The notes below the pieces were generated by a model, which did no database searches, was not told where the DNA came from, and saw only the letters and a list, made by a program, of their open reading frames with translations. Below are positions 10,345-19,475 of a DNA stretch of 64,000 nucleotides, in pieces (position 1 is the stretch's first letter; every line of letters starts with the position of its first letter). Position numbers and translations under genes: made by a program. The stretch lies in NCBI GenBank assembly GCA_022616435.1, contig JAKEET010000069.1, forward strand, positions 1 through 64,000. Direction: 5' to 3'. This DNA is from Gemmataceae bacterium. Lineage in GTDB: Bacteria; Planctomycetota; Planctomycetia; Gemmatales; Gemmataceae.

Positions 10345-11187
10345 ATGCCCAAGAAATCGCCCGATCACCCGCTCATCAACTCGCGTGAGTACAAGTTCAT
10401 GCTCCGCGCCGGCCCGTTCGTCGAGCCGGCCGACGGGCTCAAGAACCTGTGGGACGAGGTCGGTGCGCTGGCGGAATCACTGGGCCTTCGCGCCAAGGGC
10501 GAGTTCGACGCGAAGGCGCCGAAAGAGCGAACGATCACGTTTTTCGACACGCCCGACCACACCTTGCGCCTTAACGGTTTCGTGCTGCGCAAGCGTGTCA
10601 AGCAAGGCAACGGCAAGGTCGAGTACACGCTGAAGTGCCGCTCGCCGGACCGCTACCTCGCGGCGGGCGCCGAGCTGGCCGCGGCGGGTGGGTTCAAGGA
10701 AGATCGGAAATTCGAGGAAGACGTGGGGACGCCGTTCGTGAGCCGGTTTTCGCACTCCAACACCATCGACTTCAAGGACGAGGACAAGGCGCCCTTCTCC
10801 GGCGCGCCGCGGCGGCTGAAGGACGCGGCCCGGCTGTTTCCCGCCCTCGGCCGCCTGCGCCGCGACGCCGCGATTGTTCCAGGCGACACGCCGCTGGCGG
10901 CCGTCAACGGCATCGAGGCGTACGAGCGCGTCTACCAGGGGCCCAGCTTGATCTTCGGCAAGGATTCCCGCCGGTCCGTGGATGCGAGCGTGGTGGTGAT
11001 CCTGTGGACGCACGGCAAGAAGGGACGCCTGTGGGCCGCCGAGTTCTCGTTTCGCTACGAGAACGGCGACGAAGATTTCCCCGCCCACGCGGCCGGTGCG
11101 GCCAAGGGCTATTTCGAAGCGCTGCAGGCCGCCGACTGGGCCGATCGGCATTCCCAGACCAAGACGCAGCTCATCTACCTGGAGTAG
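10345..11187 (+). CDS. Hypothetical protein with CYTH-like features
   Basis: 280 residues from ATG 10345; the open frame extends 18 codons further up to a TTG, but that part has no protein character. The strand pattern NSREYKFMLRAGPF, then RTITFFDTPDHTLRLNGFVLRKRV, KVEYTLKCRSPDRYL, and near the end RLWAAEFSFRYEN, is like the tunnel fold of the CYTH/triphosphatase or VTC superfamily, where alternating charged residues bind triphosphate. The match is by eye and the classical ExExK signature is only partly present (SREYK). It could act on polyphosphate or nucleotides, or be a structural relative. The gene is alone, with 291 empty bases before the next gene. Confidence 0.6.
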   Translation: MPKKSPDHPLINSREYKFMLRAGPFVEPADGLKNLWDEVGALAESLGLRAKGEFDAKAPKERTITFFDTPDHTLRLNGFVLRKRVKQGNGKVEYTLKCRSPDRYLAAGAELAAAGGFKEDRKFEEDVGTPFVSRFSHSNTIDFKDEDKAPFSGAPRRLKDAARLFPALGRLRRDAAIVPGDTPLAAVNGIEAYERVYQGPSLIFGKDSRRSVDASVVVILWTHGKKGRLWAAEFSFRYENGDEDFPAHAAGAAKGYFEALQAADWADRHSQTKTQLIYLE

Positions 11188-11478
11188 ACGCCGCGCGGCC
11201 CGTCCGCGCGGTTCGCCAGGCGGAACATTTTCACCAGCTTGCCTCGGGGCAGAGGTGCATCTTGTCCAAAGGCGCACCGCTGATCGTCCGGGCAAGAACT
11301 CCCGATTCTGAGGCTGCTGGGCAAGCGCCCTCCCCCTGGCAAAGGCGCTAAGGGAGGAGCTTTCGCCGCAGCAGGGCCGAAACTAAAGAAACACGGAGGA
11401 TGGATCGAGCCATTCCCACGGCTTCCAACGTCATGACGACGACGGAGGTCTCAAGTTTCCTTCACGAGGAGTCAAATC

Positions 11479-12552
11479 GTGGGCCATTCGCTGAGCTTGT
11501 TGACGGCGGCGCTGCTGGTGGGCCAGACGCCCCACCCGTATAGCGGCGTCTCGCAGAGCGGCCGGAACTGCAGCTGCAACAACGGCACCCGCGGCTATAT
11601 CGTGGCGTCGCCGGATTACTATCGGGAGACGCAGCAGATCGGCGGCTGGAAGCGCGGCTCCACCATGACCACGGAATGGCGCAGCAGCTCCGAATGGCGC
11701 AGCTCTGATTGGCAGAGCGTGCCCAGCGAGACCAGCTGGATGGACAATCGCCCGATCCTGTCGCGGTTCCGGAGCTGGTTCCGGGGCGACAGCCCGGCGC
11801 CGAGCCGCATGGAGACCGTGCCCGGCGCCCAGCCGATCATCGGTCAGCCGGTCATTGTGTCGCCGGGCACGGGGCATGACTACTATCGCCGGCTGCCGAC
11901 CACCAGCGAACCGCCGCTGAACAAGGTCCCCGCGCAGCCGGTGGTGCGGCCCGAGGGCGCGGCCCCGTCGGGCGCGGCGCCGTCGTCGCTGCGGCCCGCG
12001 CCAGCGGCGACGCCCCTCGAGAAGCAGTCATCGGACAAGCCGTTGTCGGTGGAAGTGGCCCCGATTGAGTTTCGTCCGGCCGGACACGGCATGGCCGGAC
12101 ACGGCTCGGGCGTCACGCCGGCGATCGCCACGTCGACCGCCGCCAATGGCGCCGCCGTTGCCCCGGCGATGGTCGCCCCGGCGCCGATGGGCGCCGCCGC
12201 CCTGGGGACGCCGAGCGTGGGGACGCCGAGCGTGCCGACGCCGACCGTGCCGGTGTCGAGCGCGGCGCCGGCTCGTCCGAGCCCGATCAGCGCCCGCTTC
12301 GCCGACAAGGTCGGGCAGCCGGGCGATTACAGCTGGATCACCGGCCAGCTCGAGATCCGCAACGGCGCTTACCTCCTGCACTACGCCTCGCCGGACACCA
12401 TCGATCGCTTCAACGGCTCCTTGCCGCTGGCGACCGAAGCCAACCTGAGCACCTTCCGTTCGGGCGACCTGGTGTCTGTCCACGGCAACGTCGTGCAGCA
12501 GGGACGCAGCACGGCTTACCGGGTGCGGAGCATCGACCTGATTGAACGGTAG
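11479..12552 (+). CDS. Hypothetical exported Pro/Ala-rich protein with a conserved C-terminal domain
   Basis: 357 residues. The start is GTG at 11479, supported by GAGGAG 8 bases upstream. A short hydrophobic start (MGHSLSLLTAALLVGQ) may be a signal sequence. A Tyr/Ser/Trp-rich part (SSSEWRSSDWQS) and a long low-complexity Pro-Ala-Ser linker (about 130-275) follow, with a tandem GTPSVGTPSVPTPTVP. The last 75 residues (GDYSWITGQLEIRNGAYLLH to VRSIDLIER) look like a folded beta domain, possibly an OB-fold, and this arrangement recurs in planctomycetes. The function is unknown; the composition suggests a cell-envelope location. Confidence 0.7.
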   Translation: MGHSLSLLTAALLVGQTPHPYSGVSQSGRNCSCNNGTRGYIVASPDYYRETQQIGGWKRGSTMTTEWRSSSEWRSSDWQSVPSETSWMDNRPILSRFRSWFRGDSPAPSRMETVPGAQPIIGQPVIVSPGTGHDYYRRLPTTSEPPLNKVPAQPVVRPEGAAPSGAAPSSLRPAPAATPLEKQSSDKPLSVEVAPIEFRPAGHGMAGHGSGVTPAIATSTAANGAAVAPAMVAPAPMGAAALGTPSVGTPSVPTPTVPVSSAAPARPSPISARFADKVGQPGDYSWITGQLEIRNGAYLLHYASPDTIDRFNGSLPLATEANLSTFRSGDLVSVHGNVVQQGRSTAYRVRSIDLIER

Positions 12553-12557
12553 AAGAC

Positions 12558-12676
12558 TTTTGATTCTTGATTTTCGATTTGACCGGAAGGTCATTCCGCG
12601 GGGCGGGTCGCACTTGCAGGGTGCGTTCCCGCCTCGGCGTGTCGAACGGCCCAATCAACAATCGAAAATCAAGAAC
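12558..12676. repeat. Inverted repeat between convergent genes
   Basis: A left arm near 12562-12580 (ATTCTTGATTTTCGATTT) and a right arm at 12660-12676 (AATCGAAAATCAAGAAC) are complementary over about 16 bases and enclose about 80 GC-rich bases. Both arms are AT-rich, unlike the surroundings. It lies between convergent genes, where it could end both transcripts, but it also resembles a small mobile palindrome. Confidence 0.55.
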
Positions 12677-12694
12677 TCGAAAATCGAAAACGTC

Positions 12695-13183
12695 CTACGT
12701 CAGCGGTTCATACTGATTGTGCAGGTGCCGCAGGGCTTCGTCCGGGTTCAAGTTGAAGACGGCCTTGCCGACGGTTTGCCAGTGGCCGCCGTGGAAGAAG
12801 AACACGGCGGAGGCATTCTTGAGATTGCCGACGGCCGGCAGCCCTTCCATGTCGCTTCCCGGGATCGCCTCGAACTGGATCGTCACGCCGACGAACGCCG
12901 CCAGGTGGCCGGTGGCGCGGTCGCGAACAAACGTGACCGGGTCTTCCCATTCGCAATCAACCCAGCGCAGGCCGCGCGGCTTGCCGGTGGCGCCGGCGGC
13001 GCGCAGGAACTGCGCTTCCAGACGCTCGCGCTGCAGCCGGAACAGCTCGCGGGCCCGGGCGGCGTTCACTTCCCGGCCGAAGGTGCGCAGCCGCCGGCCG
13101 AAATACACGGCGGCGCCGCCGGCGATCAGCACCAGCGGTGGAATCAGCCAGGGCCAAATGTCGCCAACCTCCATGGCGCTCAT
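12695..13183 (-). CDS. Hypothetical small membrane-anchored protein
   Basis: 162 residues from ATG 13183 (MSAMEVGDIW); the ATG at 13174 is also possible. A single transmembrane segment (WPWLIPPLVLIAGGAAVYF) sits at about residues 10-28 and is followed by a charged helix. The rest is a soluble domain with WVDCEWEDPVTFVRDRATGH, LAAFVGVTIQFEAI and SAVFFFHGGHWQTVGKAVFN, ending ALRHLHNQYEPLT. No family is recognised. It is divergent from corA, separated by 70 bases. Confidence 0.7.
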   Translation of the reverse strand: MSAMEVGDIWPWLIPPLVLIAGGAAVYFGRRLRTFGREVNAARARELFRLQRERLEAQFLRAAGATGKPRGLRWVDCEWEDPVTFVRDRATGHLAAFVGVTIQFEAIPGSDMEGLPAVGNLKNASAVFFFHGGHWQTVGKAVFNLNPDEALRHLHNQYEPLT

Positions 13184-13253
13184 TGTATGGCGGCGCAAGG
13201 CATGTCGCCCAACGGTTGATTTCCCGCCGCGACCTCCGTACCTTTGATGGATC

Positions 13254-14291
13254 ATGATCACCATCCAAATCTGGAACCACGCCACGAACACCGTGGAAGC
13301 GCGCGACCCGTCGGCCCTGACGGCCGAGCGCGACGCGCTGCTCATCACCAAGGACGTGGTGTGGATCGACCTGCAGCAGCCCACGGCCGAGGAAGAGCAG
13401 CTGGTGCTTCAGCAGTTCTTCACGGTCCACTCGTTGACGCTGGAGGACATCACGCGGCTGCGGCGCAAGCCCGGGGCGCCGCATTTGCCCAAGGTCGAGG
13501 AGTTTCCCGACTATCTCTTCGTGATCGTCAATCCGTTGACGCGCGAGTTCCAGCGGCACATCGGCAAACCCGTCGAGCGCCCCGACGGCTCGGCCCGGCC
13601 GTTCACCCAGCTCAGCATCATTCTCACGCAACACATGCTGATCACGCACCACGGCGACCCCATGGGCTGCACCGATCAGCTTCAGGCGTATTTGCAGCGG
13701 CACGGCGCCCAGGCCCATCGCGGCCCGGATTACCTGTGCCACTTGATCCTCGACCACACCGTCGATGAATACGTGCCGGTGCTCGACTACATCAACGACA
13801 ACCTGGAGCACCTGGAAACGCACGTGCTGCAGAAGCCGCGGCCCACGCTGTTTCAGCGCATGCTCCGCTTGAAACGCGAGATCATCCTGTTGCGCAAGAC
13901 GCTGATCCACGAGCGCGAAGTGCTGGTGCGCCTGTCGCGCGGCGAGTTCGCCCTGGTCGATGAGCGGGAAATGGTCTACTACCGCAACGTCTACGACCAC
14001 CTGGTGCGCTTCACCGAATTGATCGAAAGCTCGCGCGAAATGGCCTCGGACATCCTGCAAACCTACCTGGCGGCCACGTCCAACCGGCTCAGCCAGATTA
14101 TGAAAGTCCTCACGATGATCTCCACGATCGTACTGCCGATGACGTTGATTTCGGGGATCTACGGCATGAACTTCGAGAACTCGGAATGGCCCGACTTCCA
14201 CGCGACCTGGGGCTTCCAGTTCGCGATCGCGCTGATGCTCGTCAGCGGCATGGTTTCGCTGCTGCTCTTCTACTGGCGGAAGTGGCTGTGA
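13254..14291 (+). CDS. corA: CorA family magnesium/divalent cation transporter
   Basis: 345 residues. A cytoplasmic N-terminal domain (about 1-250) ends in the long stalk helix. Two C-terminal transmembrane segments follow: VLTMISTIVLPMTLISGIYGMNF, containing the signature YGMNF, and FQFAIALMLVSGMVSLLLFYW. The lysine-rich tail is very short (RKWL). CorA forms pentamers in the inner membrane and carries Mg2+ (also Co2+ and Ni2+) inward. The gene is single and convergent with the FGGY kinase gene. Confidence 0.95.
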   Translation: MITIQIWNHATNTVEARDPSALTAERDALLITKDVVWIDLQQPTAEEEQLVLQQFFTVHSLTLEDITRLRRKPGAPHLPKVEEFPDYLFVIVNPLTREFQRHIGKPVERPDGSARPFTQLSIILTQHMLITHHGDPMGCTDQLQAYLQRHGAQAHRGPDYLCHLILDHTVDEYVPVLDYINDNLEHLETHVLQKPRPTLFQRMLRLKREIILLRKTLIHEREVLVRLSRGEFALVDEREMVYYRNVYDHLVRFTELIESSREMASDILQTYLAATSNRLSQIMKVLTMISTIVLPMTLISGIYGMNFENSEWPDFHATWGFQFAIALMLVSGMVSLLLFYWRKWL

Positions 14292-14362
14292 AAGGTCAAC
14301 ACTCGAACCGCGGAGGTCGCAGAGTAACGCAGAGTCGACTCGGGAAGTTGTTCTGACTTCCG

Positions 14363-15676
14363 CTAGGTCGCCCGAAACAGCCGGGCGATGCCGCGCAGCG
14401 TCCCGCATTCCAGCGATTCGACATGTGCCTCCGGGAACTGCGATGACACCCAGGAGCGACGGTTGGCCGACGCCGTGATCACGCGGCGAATCGGCGCGCG
14501 TTGGCCGAGGGCCGTGAGCGCTTCCTGATGGCGTCGCGCCATCTCGTCGAGCAGCGCCGCGAGCAAATCCATGCGGTCGCTGCTCAACTCCAGGTAGCGA
14601 AACGCGGCGCGGCGGGCTTCCACTTCCAAGGGATCGCCGGCCAGGAACGGCGGATCGAAGCAGACGCGCAGCTTGCGATCGCGCGCCGCCGGGATGGTTC
14701 GCTGATAGAACTCTTCTGCCGCTTGTTCGCGAAAGCAGAGGTTGCGGAACCATTCCAGGGCGGCGCCGCCGAGCGGATTGTGGCTGACTTGAACGAAGCC
14801 GGGACCGACGCCCTGACGATGGATCAGCCGCCGCGGTCCGGGCGTCGGCCGCTCGGTCGCCGCGGCAAGCGTTTCGATGTTGCCGGAGATGTGCAGCACG
14901 TCGCCCGGCCCCATGGGTGACGCCAGCATCATCGTGCCGATGTCGCCGGTCCCCAGCTTGACCGGAGTGCCCGCCGGGACGGCCAGCTCGGCAGCGATCG
15001 CGGCGCGAAGGGCGCCGACCGTCGCGCCGGCATCGATGACGTCCGGCAGCCAGGCGCGCTCCATTTCGAAGTAATCGCACCAGCGTTGCGACCAGGCCTG
15101 ATCGGCGACCGTGCCGAAAAGCCCGGTCACGCTCGCGTTGCCGGGGTCGAAGGCCTTGACTCCGGTCATGTGGAACGCGAGCCAGCCGTTGACGTGCAGG
15201 TAACTGCCGACACGGTGGGCGATGTACGGATCGGCGCTATGCTGTTGCCGCCACGAGATCGCGGAGATCAGCCCCGGCAGCGGCCGATTCCCCGTCGTTG
15301 ACAAGAACTCCTCGCCCACGTGGGCCCAGACCTGCCGTGCGGCCGGCCGGCCGCGGCGGTCCAGATGCGTCCAGACCGGCGCGACCGGCCGATCGTCTTT
15401 TCCGAGCAGCACCAGGCCCGGCATGAACGTGCACAAGCCGATGCCGGCGACATCGTCGCCGGCGCAACCGGCGACGCCGGCCTGGCGCACGGCCTGACGC
15501 GCCGCGCTGGCGACCGCCTCCCACACGCGCTGCGCTGGCAGCTCGGCAGCCTCGGGCGTCGGCTGATCCTGTTCATACGCGACCTGCGAACCCGGGCCGC
15601 GCGCCGCGCCGGTCGCGGCATCCACCAGGCTCGCCGCCGCGCGCGCCGTCCCCACCTCCAGCGCGAGAATGTTCAT
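14363..15676 (-). CDS. FGGY-type carbohydrate kinase, sedoheptulokinase-like
   Basis: 437 residues from ATG 15676 (MNILALEVGTARAAASLVDA), which starts exactly at the phosphate-1 loop of the ribonuclease-H fold; the open frame runs another 101 codons upstream but is low-complexity. GIGLCTFMPGLVLLGKDDRP and PVWTHLDRRGRPAARQVW follow the FGGY pattern of substrate-loop residues. LGTGDIGTMMLASPMGPGDV contains the conserved Gly-x-Gly-Asp with the presumed catalytic Asp. The late part is ASANRRSWVSSQFPEAHVES. It should phosphorylate a sugar with ATP. Short size and the TGDIGT motif suggest a sedoheptulokinase-like subgroup, but the substrate is unproven. It is flanked only by unrelated genes. Confidence 0.82.
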   Translation of the reverse strand: MNILALEVGTARAAASLVDAATGAARGPGSQVAYEQDQPTPEAAELPAQRVWEAVASAARQAVRQAGVAGCAGDDVAGIGLCTFMPGLVLLGKDDRPVAPVWTHLDRRGRPAARQVWAHVGEEFLSTTGNRPLPGLISAISWRQQHSADPYIAHRVGSYLHVNGWLAFHMTGVKAFDPGNASVTGLFGTVADQAWSQRWCDYFEMERAWLPDVIDAGATVGALRAAIAAELAVPAGTPVKLGTGDIGTMMLASPMGPGDVLHISGNIETLAAATERPTPGPRRLIHRQGVGPGFVQVSHNPLGGAALEWFRNLCFREQAAEEFYQRTIPAARDRKLRVCFDPPFLAGDPLEVEARRAAFRYLELSSDRMDLLAALLDEMARRHQEALTALGQRAPIRRVITASANRRSWVSSQFPEAHVESLECGTLRGIARLFRAT

Positions 15677-15972
15677 CGTGGCTTCAATATAGGGTGCGTG
15701 GTGAGGGGTGAGTAGTGAGTGGTGAGTTGCCCAGATCGCGCGACCGGCATAATCGGAACATCCGGATTCCGAATGTGACGGGAACTCCGAAATTGACTGA
15801 TCTGCCGCCTGAACCTTCCATATAGAATCGTGCGGCGGGGACGAGGTGTTCGTCCCCGATCGAAGGACCGGCCACGACGTGCATGCCGTATCCTGGCCGG
15901 GTTTTTTGTCGCCCGCGTCCGGTCGTAATGAGTTTGCTTGCCGTCGGACGTGTGCCGTGGGCGTGTTTGCCC

Positions 15973-16001
15973 GCGCCAACCGCGTAAGCTATGGTTGGCG
16001 C
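15973..16001 (+). promoter_or_regulatory. Hairpin just upstream of the c-di-GMP riboswitch
   Basis: A perfect 9-base stem, GCGCCAACC / GGTTGGCGC, with an 11-base loop. It starts 45 bases before the aptamer closing stem. There is no T-run, so it is not an ordinary terminator. It may be a 5' stabiliser or part of a longer leader structure. Confidence 0.5.
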
Positions 16002-16017
16002 AGAATCGGTACATTGC

Positions 16018-16127
16018 TGATTCCCGACAACGCAAACCCACGGCGACGTGGGGACGCAAAGCCATGGGCCAACAGCCGCGGCGCCCAGAGCCCGCTCCTG
16101 ATGGCAGCCAGGTTACCGAAGGAATCA
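16018..16127 (+). ncRNA. Cyclic-di-GMP-I (GEMM) riboswitch
   Basis: The conserved core is visible in order: ACGCAAACC, a helix closed by a GCGA tetraloop (CCCACG GCGA CGTGGG, 16037-16052), the invariant GGGACGCAAAGCC (16051-16063), a second GC-rich helix, and GATGGCAGCCAGGTTACC (16100-16117), which supplies the other half of the ligand pocket and the tetraloop receptor. The closing stem P1 is TGATTCC (16018-16024) with GGAATCA (16121-16127). The gene begins at 16132, and its Shine-Dalgarno AAGGA (16119-16123) partly lies in the 3' strand of P1. Ligand binding would therefore be expected to hide it: translational control, probably OFF at high c-di-GMP. The direction is inference. Confidence 0.9.
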
Positions 16128-16131
16128 CGGC

Positions 16132-18654
16132 ATGCTGTTTCGGTGGATGCGGTTTGGGCCAGCGCGCTCAAACCAGCCGGCGCCACGGTCGCCGGCGCAA
16201 CAGGCTCGGGCGCCCCTGGGCTTCGACACGCTCGAAGATCGCTCGGTCCCCTCGACGCTGACCCATTCCGAGTGGCAAGCCCAGCGCTTTCACCTCGACG
16301 ACGTGGCCGTCGCCAGTGACGTTTCCCCGTCGGCCGCTGCAGGCCAACCTGTCAACCAGAGCTTCGGCGCCTTGATCGGCCTCGATCGGGCGTTTGCCGA
16401 CTACCCCTATCGCGGCCAGGGCTACAGCGTCGCCGTCATCGACACCGGCATCGACTACCGCCATCCCGACCTCGGCGGCGGCTGGGGCCAGCGCGTCGTC
16501 GCCGGCTACGACTTCGTCAACAACGACAACGACCCTCTCGACGACAACGGCCACGGCACCCACGTCGCCGGCATCATCGGCAGCTCGAACGGCGCCTATT
16601 CGGGCGTCGCGCCCAGCGTCAATCTCATCGCGCTGAAGGTCCTCGATGCCGCGGGCGCCGGGTCGTTCGGCGACGTGGAAGCGGCGCTCCAGTGGGTGGT
16701 CCAGCATCAGGCGCAGTACAACATCGTGGCCGTGAACCTGTCGCTCGGCGCCGGCAACTTCGCGAGCAACCCCTATTCGTATCTCGAAGACGAATTCAAC
16801 GCCCTCAAGGCGCACGGCGTCGTCATGGCCGTCGCCGCGGGCAACAGCTTCTATTCCTACGGCAGCCAGATTGGCCTGGCGTATCCGGCGAGCAGCCCGG
16901 CCGTGGTCTCGGTGGGCGCCGTGTGGGCCAGGGACTTCGGCGCGGTCAACTGGTTTTCCGGGGCCAGGGATTTCAGCACCGGGCCCGATCGCGTCGCCAG
17001 TTTCTCGCAGCGCAGCGGCGGCCTCGACCTGCTCGCGCCCGGCGCCCTCATCACCAGCACGTACCTGAACGGCGCCTATCAATCGATGGCCGGCACGTCG
17101 ATGGCCGCGCCCGTCGTGGCCGGCGCCGCCGCCCTGCTGCATCAGGCGCTCGACGCCCAGGGTTCACCGGCCCATCAGGACGCGATCCTGCAGCTTCTGC
17201 AATCGAGCGGCGCCGTGGTGTTCGACGGCGACAACGAGCACGACAACGTCGTCAACAGCGGCCTGACCTTCCGCCGGCTGAATGTCGCGGCGGCGCTCGC
17301 CGGCATCCCCGGTTCCACCGGAGACGGCAGCCCGGTGCTGAGCGCCATCCCCGACCAGAACATCAGTCCCGGCGGCAGCCGCACGATCAACTTGATCGCG
17401 CACGACCCCGACGGCGATCCGATCACGTTCGCCGCGCGGATCGTGGGCGGCGACAACAGCCTGTACACGCTGCGGCAACAGCTCGGCCTGACCTATCTCG
17501 GCGACTACTACCTCAACGCCTGGGGTCACAACGAAAAATGGCTCGGCGGCGCAAGCGACCAGTGGTATTGCCTGCTCCCCAACGGGGAATTGCGGCGCTG
17601 GGCCGGTACGATGAGCGCCACGCTCGCCAGCGCCAATCTGGTCGCCACGGTGAGCGCCGCCTGCTATGCCGACCCGAGCCTGCTGTGGAACGCGCAGCCG
17701 TCCGGAACCCCCGCAGCGACGCTGACCTTGACCGGCAATCAACTCACCTTGCACGCCGGCGCCGGCTACGTGGGGACGTTCCAGGTGGAAGTGACAGCCA
17801 GCGACGGGCCGCACAACGTTACGCGGACCTTCCGGGTCACGGTGGCGAATCAGGCGCCGGTGTGGACGACCATCGCCAACCAGACGCTAGCCCGCACCGA
17901 GGACCAGCGCACGGTCACGTTCACGGTCTCTGATCCTGAAGGCGACGCCTTGACCGTCAGCGCGGCAGCATCGCCGGGCGGTGCGGTCCTTTCGATCCAC
18001 GGCAATCAACTGACGATCGACCCGGCCGATGGATACGTGGGCAGTTTCACGGTGTTTGTCACGGCCGGCGACGGCATCAACAGCTCAACGATCTCGTTCA
18101 ATGTGGAAGTGGCCAACGCAGCGCCGACCCTCGACGTGCCGGCGAACCTGACGATCCGCCGCAACCGGAAGGGCTTCGTCTGGCTGGCAACCGGCGATGC
18201 CGACGGCGACCGGCTCACCTTCACGGCCCGGATGCTGCCGAGCAACTATCTCGCCTATCAGCTCGACCGGCAGCTTCGGTTGACCTACCAGGGCTCGTAT
18301 TTCCGGAACTCCTTCGGGCTGAAGGAGAAATGGGTCGCCACGGTCGATCCGCAGGGACACGAGGACTGGTACTGCATCTTGCCCAACGGCGACCTGCGGC
18401 GGCACGGCGGCACCTTGATGGCCACCCTGGATTCGACCAACCTGGTCGCCAAGCTCGGCCGGGCCTATTACCTCAAGCCGCAGCTCTTATGGAACGCGCG
18501 GTGGCGGACCACCCCCGCCGTCAAGCTGGCGGTGAACGGCAACCTGTTGACGATCGCGCCGCCCAGGGGTTACGTCGGCCAGTTGTTCGTGGAAGTGAGC
18601 GTCAGCGACGGCTACACGACGACGCGGAAGGTGATCGGCGTGCGGGTTACTTGA
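16132..18654 (+). CDS. Large subtilisin-like (S8) protease with C-terminal repeat domains, under a c-di-GMP riboswitch
   Basis: 840 residues. The N-terminus lacks a classical signal peptide but has the planctomycete motif LGFDTLEDRSVPS (about 29-41). The catalytic triad is complete: Asp104 in VAVIDTGIDYRHPDLGGG, His141 in GHGTHVAGIIGS and Ser323 in AGTSMAAPVVAGAAAL, with the oxyanion Asn near 238 in AAGNSF. The C-terminal half is a chain of Ig/cadherin-like units (DPDGDPITF, DPEGDALTV, DADGDRLTF) plus two copies of a domain with DQWYCLLPNGELRRWAGT and EDWYCILPNGDLRRHGGT. Exported proteases of this type cut surface proteins or substrates. Control by c-di-GMP suggests a role in attachment versus release, as for other riboswitch-linked surface proteins. 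Confidence 0.92.
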   Translation: MLFRWMRFGPARSNQPAPRSPAQQARAPLGFDTLEDRSVPSTLTHSEWQAQRFHLDDVAVASDVSPSAAAGQPVNQSFGALIGLDRAFADYPYRGQGYSVAVIDTGIDYRHPDLGGGWGQRVVAGYDFVNNDNDPLDDNGHGTHVAGIIGSSNGAYSGVAPSVNLIALKVLDAAGAGSFGDVEAALQWVVQHQAQYNIVAVNLSLGAGNFASNPYSYLEDEFNALKAHGVVMAVAAGNSFYSYGSQIGLAYPASSPAVVSVGAVWARDFGAVNWFSGARDFSTGPDRVASFSQRSGGLDLLAPGALITSTYLNGAYQSMAGTSMAAPVVAGAAALLHQALDAQGSPAHQDAILQLLQSSGAVVFDGDNEHDNVVNSGLTFRRLNVAAALAGIPGSTGDGSPVLSAIPDQNISPGGSRTINLIAHDPDGDPITFAARIVGGDNSLYTLRQQLGLTYLGDYYLNAWGHNEKWLGGASDQWYCLLPNGELRRWAGTMSATLASANLVATVSAACYADPSLLWNAQPSGTPAATLTLTGNQLTLHAGAGYVGTFQVEVTASDGPHNVTRTFRVTVANQAPVWTTIANQTLARTEDQRTVTFTVSDPEGDALTVSAAASPGGAVLSIHGNQLTIDPADGYVGSFTVFVTAGDGINSSTISFNVEVANAAPTLDVPANLTIRRNRKGFVWLATGDADGDRLTFTARMLPSNYLAYQLDRQLRLTYQGSYFRNSFGLKEKWVATVDPQGHEDWYCILPNGDLRRHGGTLMATLDSTNLVAKLGRAYYLKPQLLWNARWRTTPAVKLAVNGNLLTIAPPRGYVGQLFVEVSVSDGYTTTRKVIGVRVT

Positions 18655-19411
18655 CGGGCAAGAATTGGCGAGCCCATTCGGCATCCTGGGGGTGCAGGCG
18701 CGGCTGCGGCTCAAAGCGATAGATATGGTCTTCGTAACCGGCAGCATCGTAGACTTCATTCAGTAACTGTTGAAGCTCAAGGATTGCGTCGGCATGGGGA
18801 GGACGCAGCGGAATGCGAATCGGCGGCAAAGGCTCATGCAGTTTCAGGGGCCAAAGACCCAACTTCGGCCGTCGTTCGGCGCGGGCGACGAGCACGCAAT
18901 AATCGCAGTCCGGCATGTCCTTCGCAGGCATGCGAGGATTGCCGCGCAGCAGGTCAATCTCAACATAGTGAATTCCGCGGGCCATGATTTCCCGGCGCTT
19001 GGCGATGAACTGCTCACGGTCCTCCAGTTTCTTGTTGGTCGGGCTGAGCAACTCGATGACCGTTACCAGCGAATCGTCGTATTTGCTGAAAATCTCGATA
19101 TAGCCGCTGCGCTCGACGTCGATGACAGTGGGCGCTTCGATTTCACAGAAAGCCTCTAGTACAGCAACCGACGCTGGTCCCCCGTTGACAGTTGGCGGCC
19201 GAGTAATCCCGACATCCGCCCGACCTAACAGCCTTCGGTCCTCTGCGGTGGAATCGTGGATAAAGAGGTGTTCGTTGACCTTGGCATAGAAATCTGGCCG
19301 AATCTGCGGCACCAACGCGTCGCGCATCACCATGCACAACGACTGATGGAAATCCTGCCATACCGAGTCGTTTTCCAGATACGGATTCATCCCAGGAAAT
19401 GGCGACGGCAT
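18647..19411 (-). CDS. DUF4058 family protein
   Basis: 254 residues, starting MPSPFPGMNPYLENDSVWQD, the family signature, with FHQSLCMVMRDALVPQIRPD after it. The central VIELLSPTNKKLEDREQFIAKR and HYVEIDLLRGNP are also typical; the E-x-LSP-x-NK and E-x-D pattern recalls a nuclease-like core, but no activity is established for the family. It is common in planctomycetes and cyanobacteria. Its last 8 bases overlap the end of the subtilase gene on the other strand (convergent). Confidence 0.88.
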   Translation of the reverse strand: MPSPFPGMNPYLENDSVWQDFHQSLCMVMRDALVPQIRPDFYAKVNEHLFIHDSTAEDRRLLGRADVGITRPPTVNGGPASVAVLEAFCEIEAPTVIDVERSGYIEIFSKYDDSLVTVIELLSPTNKKLEDREQFIAKRREIMARGIHYVEIDLLRGNPRMPAKDMPDCDYCVLVARAERRPKLGLWPLKLHEPLPPIRIPLRPPHADAILELQQLLNEVYDAAGYEDHIYRFEPQPRLHPQDAEWARQFLPVK

Positions 19412-19475
19412 GGCATATTCTCGACGATGAGCGACACCACTATTCTACTTTGGCATAGCGCGACTTGGAACGCCA

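Noticed and set aside
15690..15725. GTGAGTAGTGAG-type repeats (also at 45325-45343) as an operator
   Set aside because: Low-complexity sequence at two unrelated gene borders with no symmetry; more likely simple repeat.
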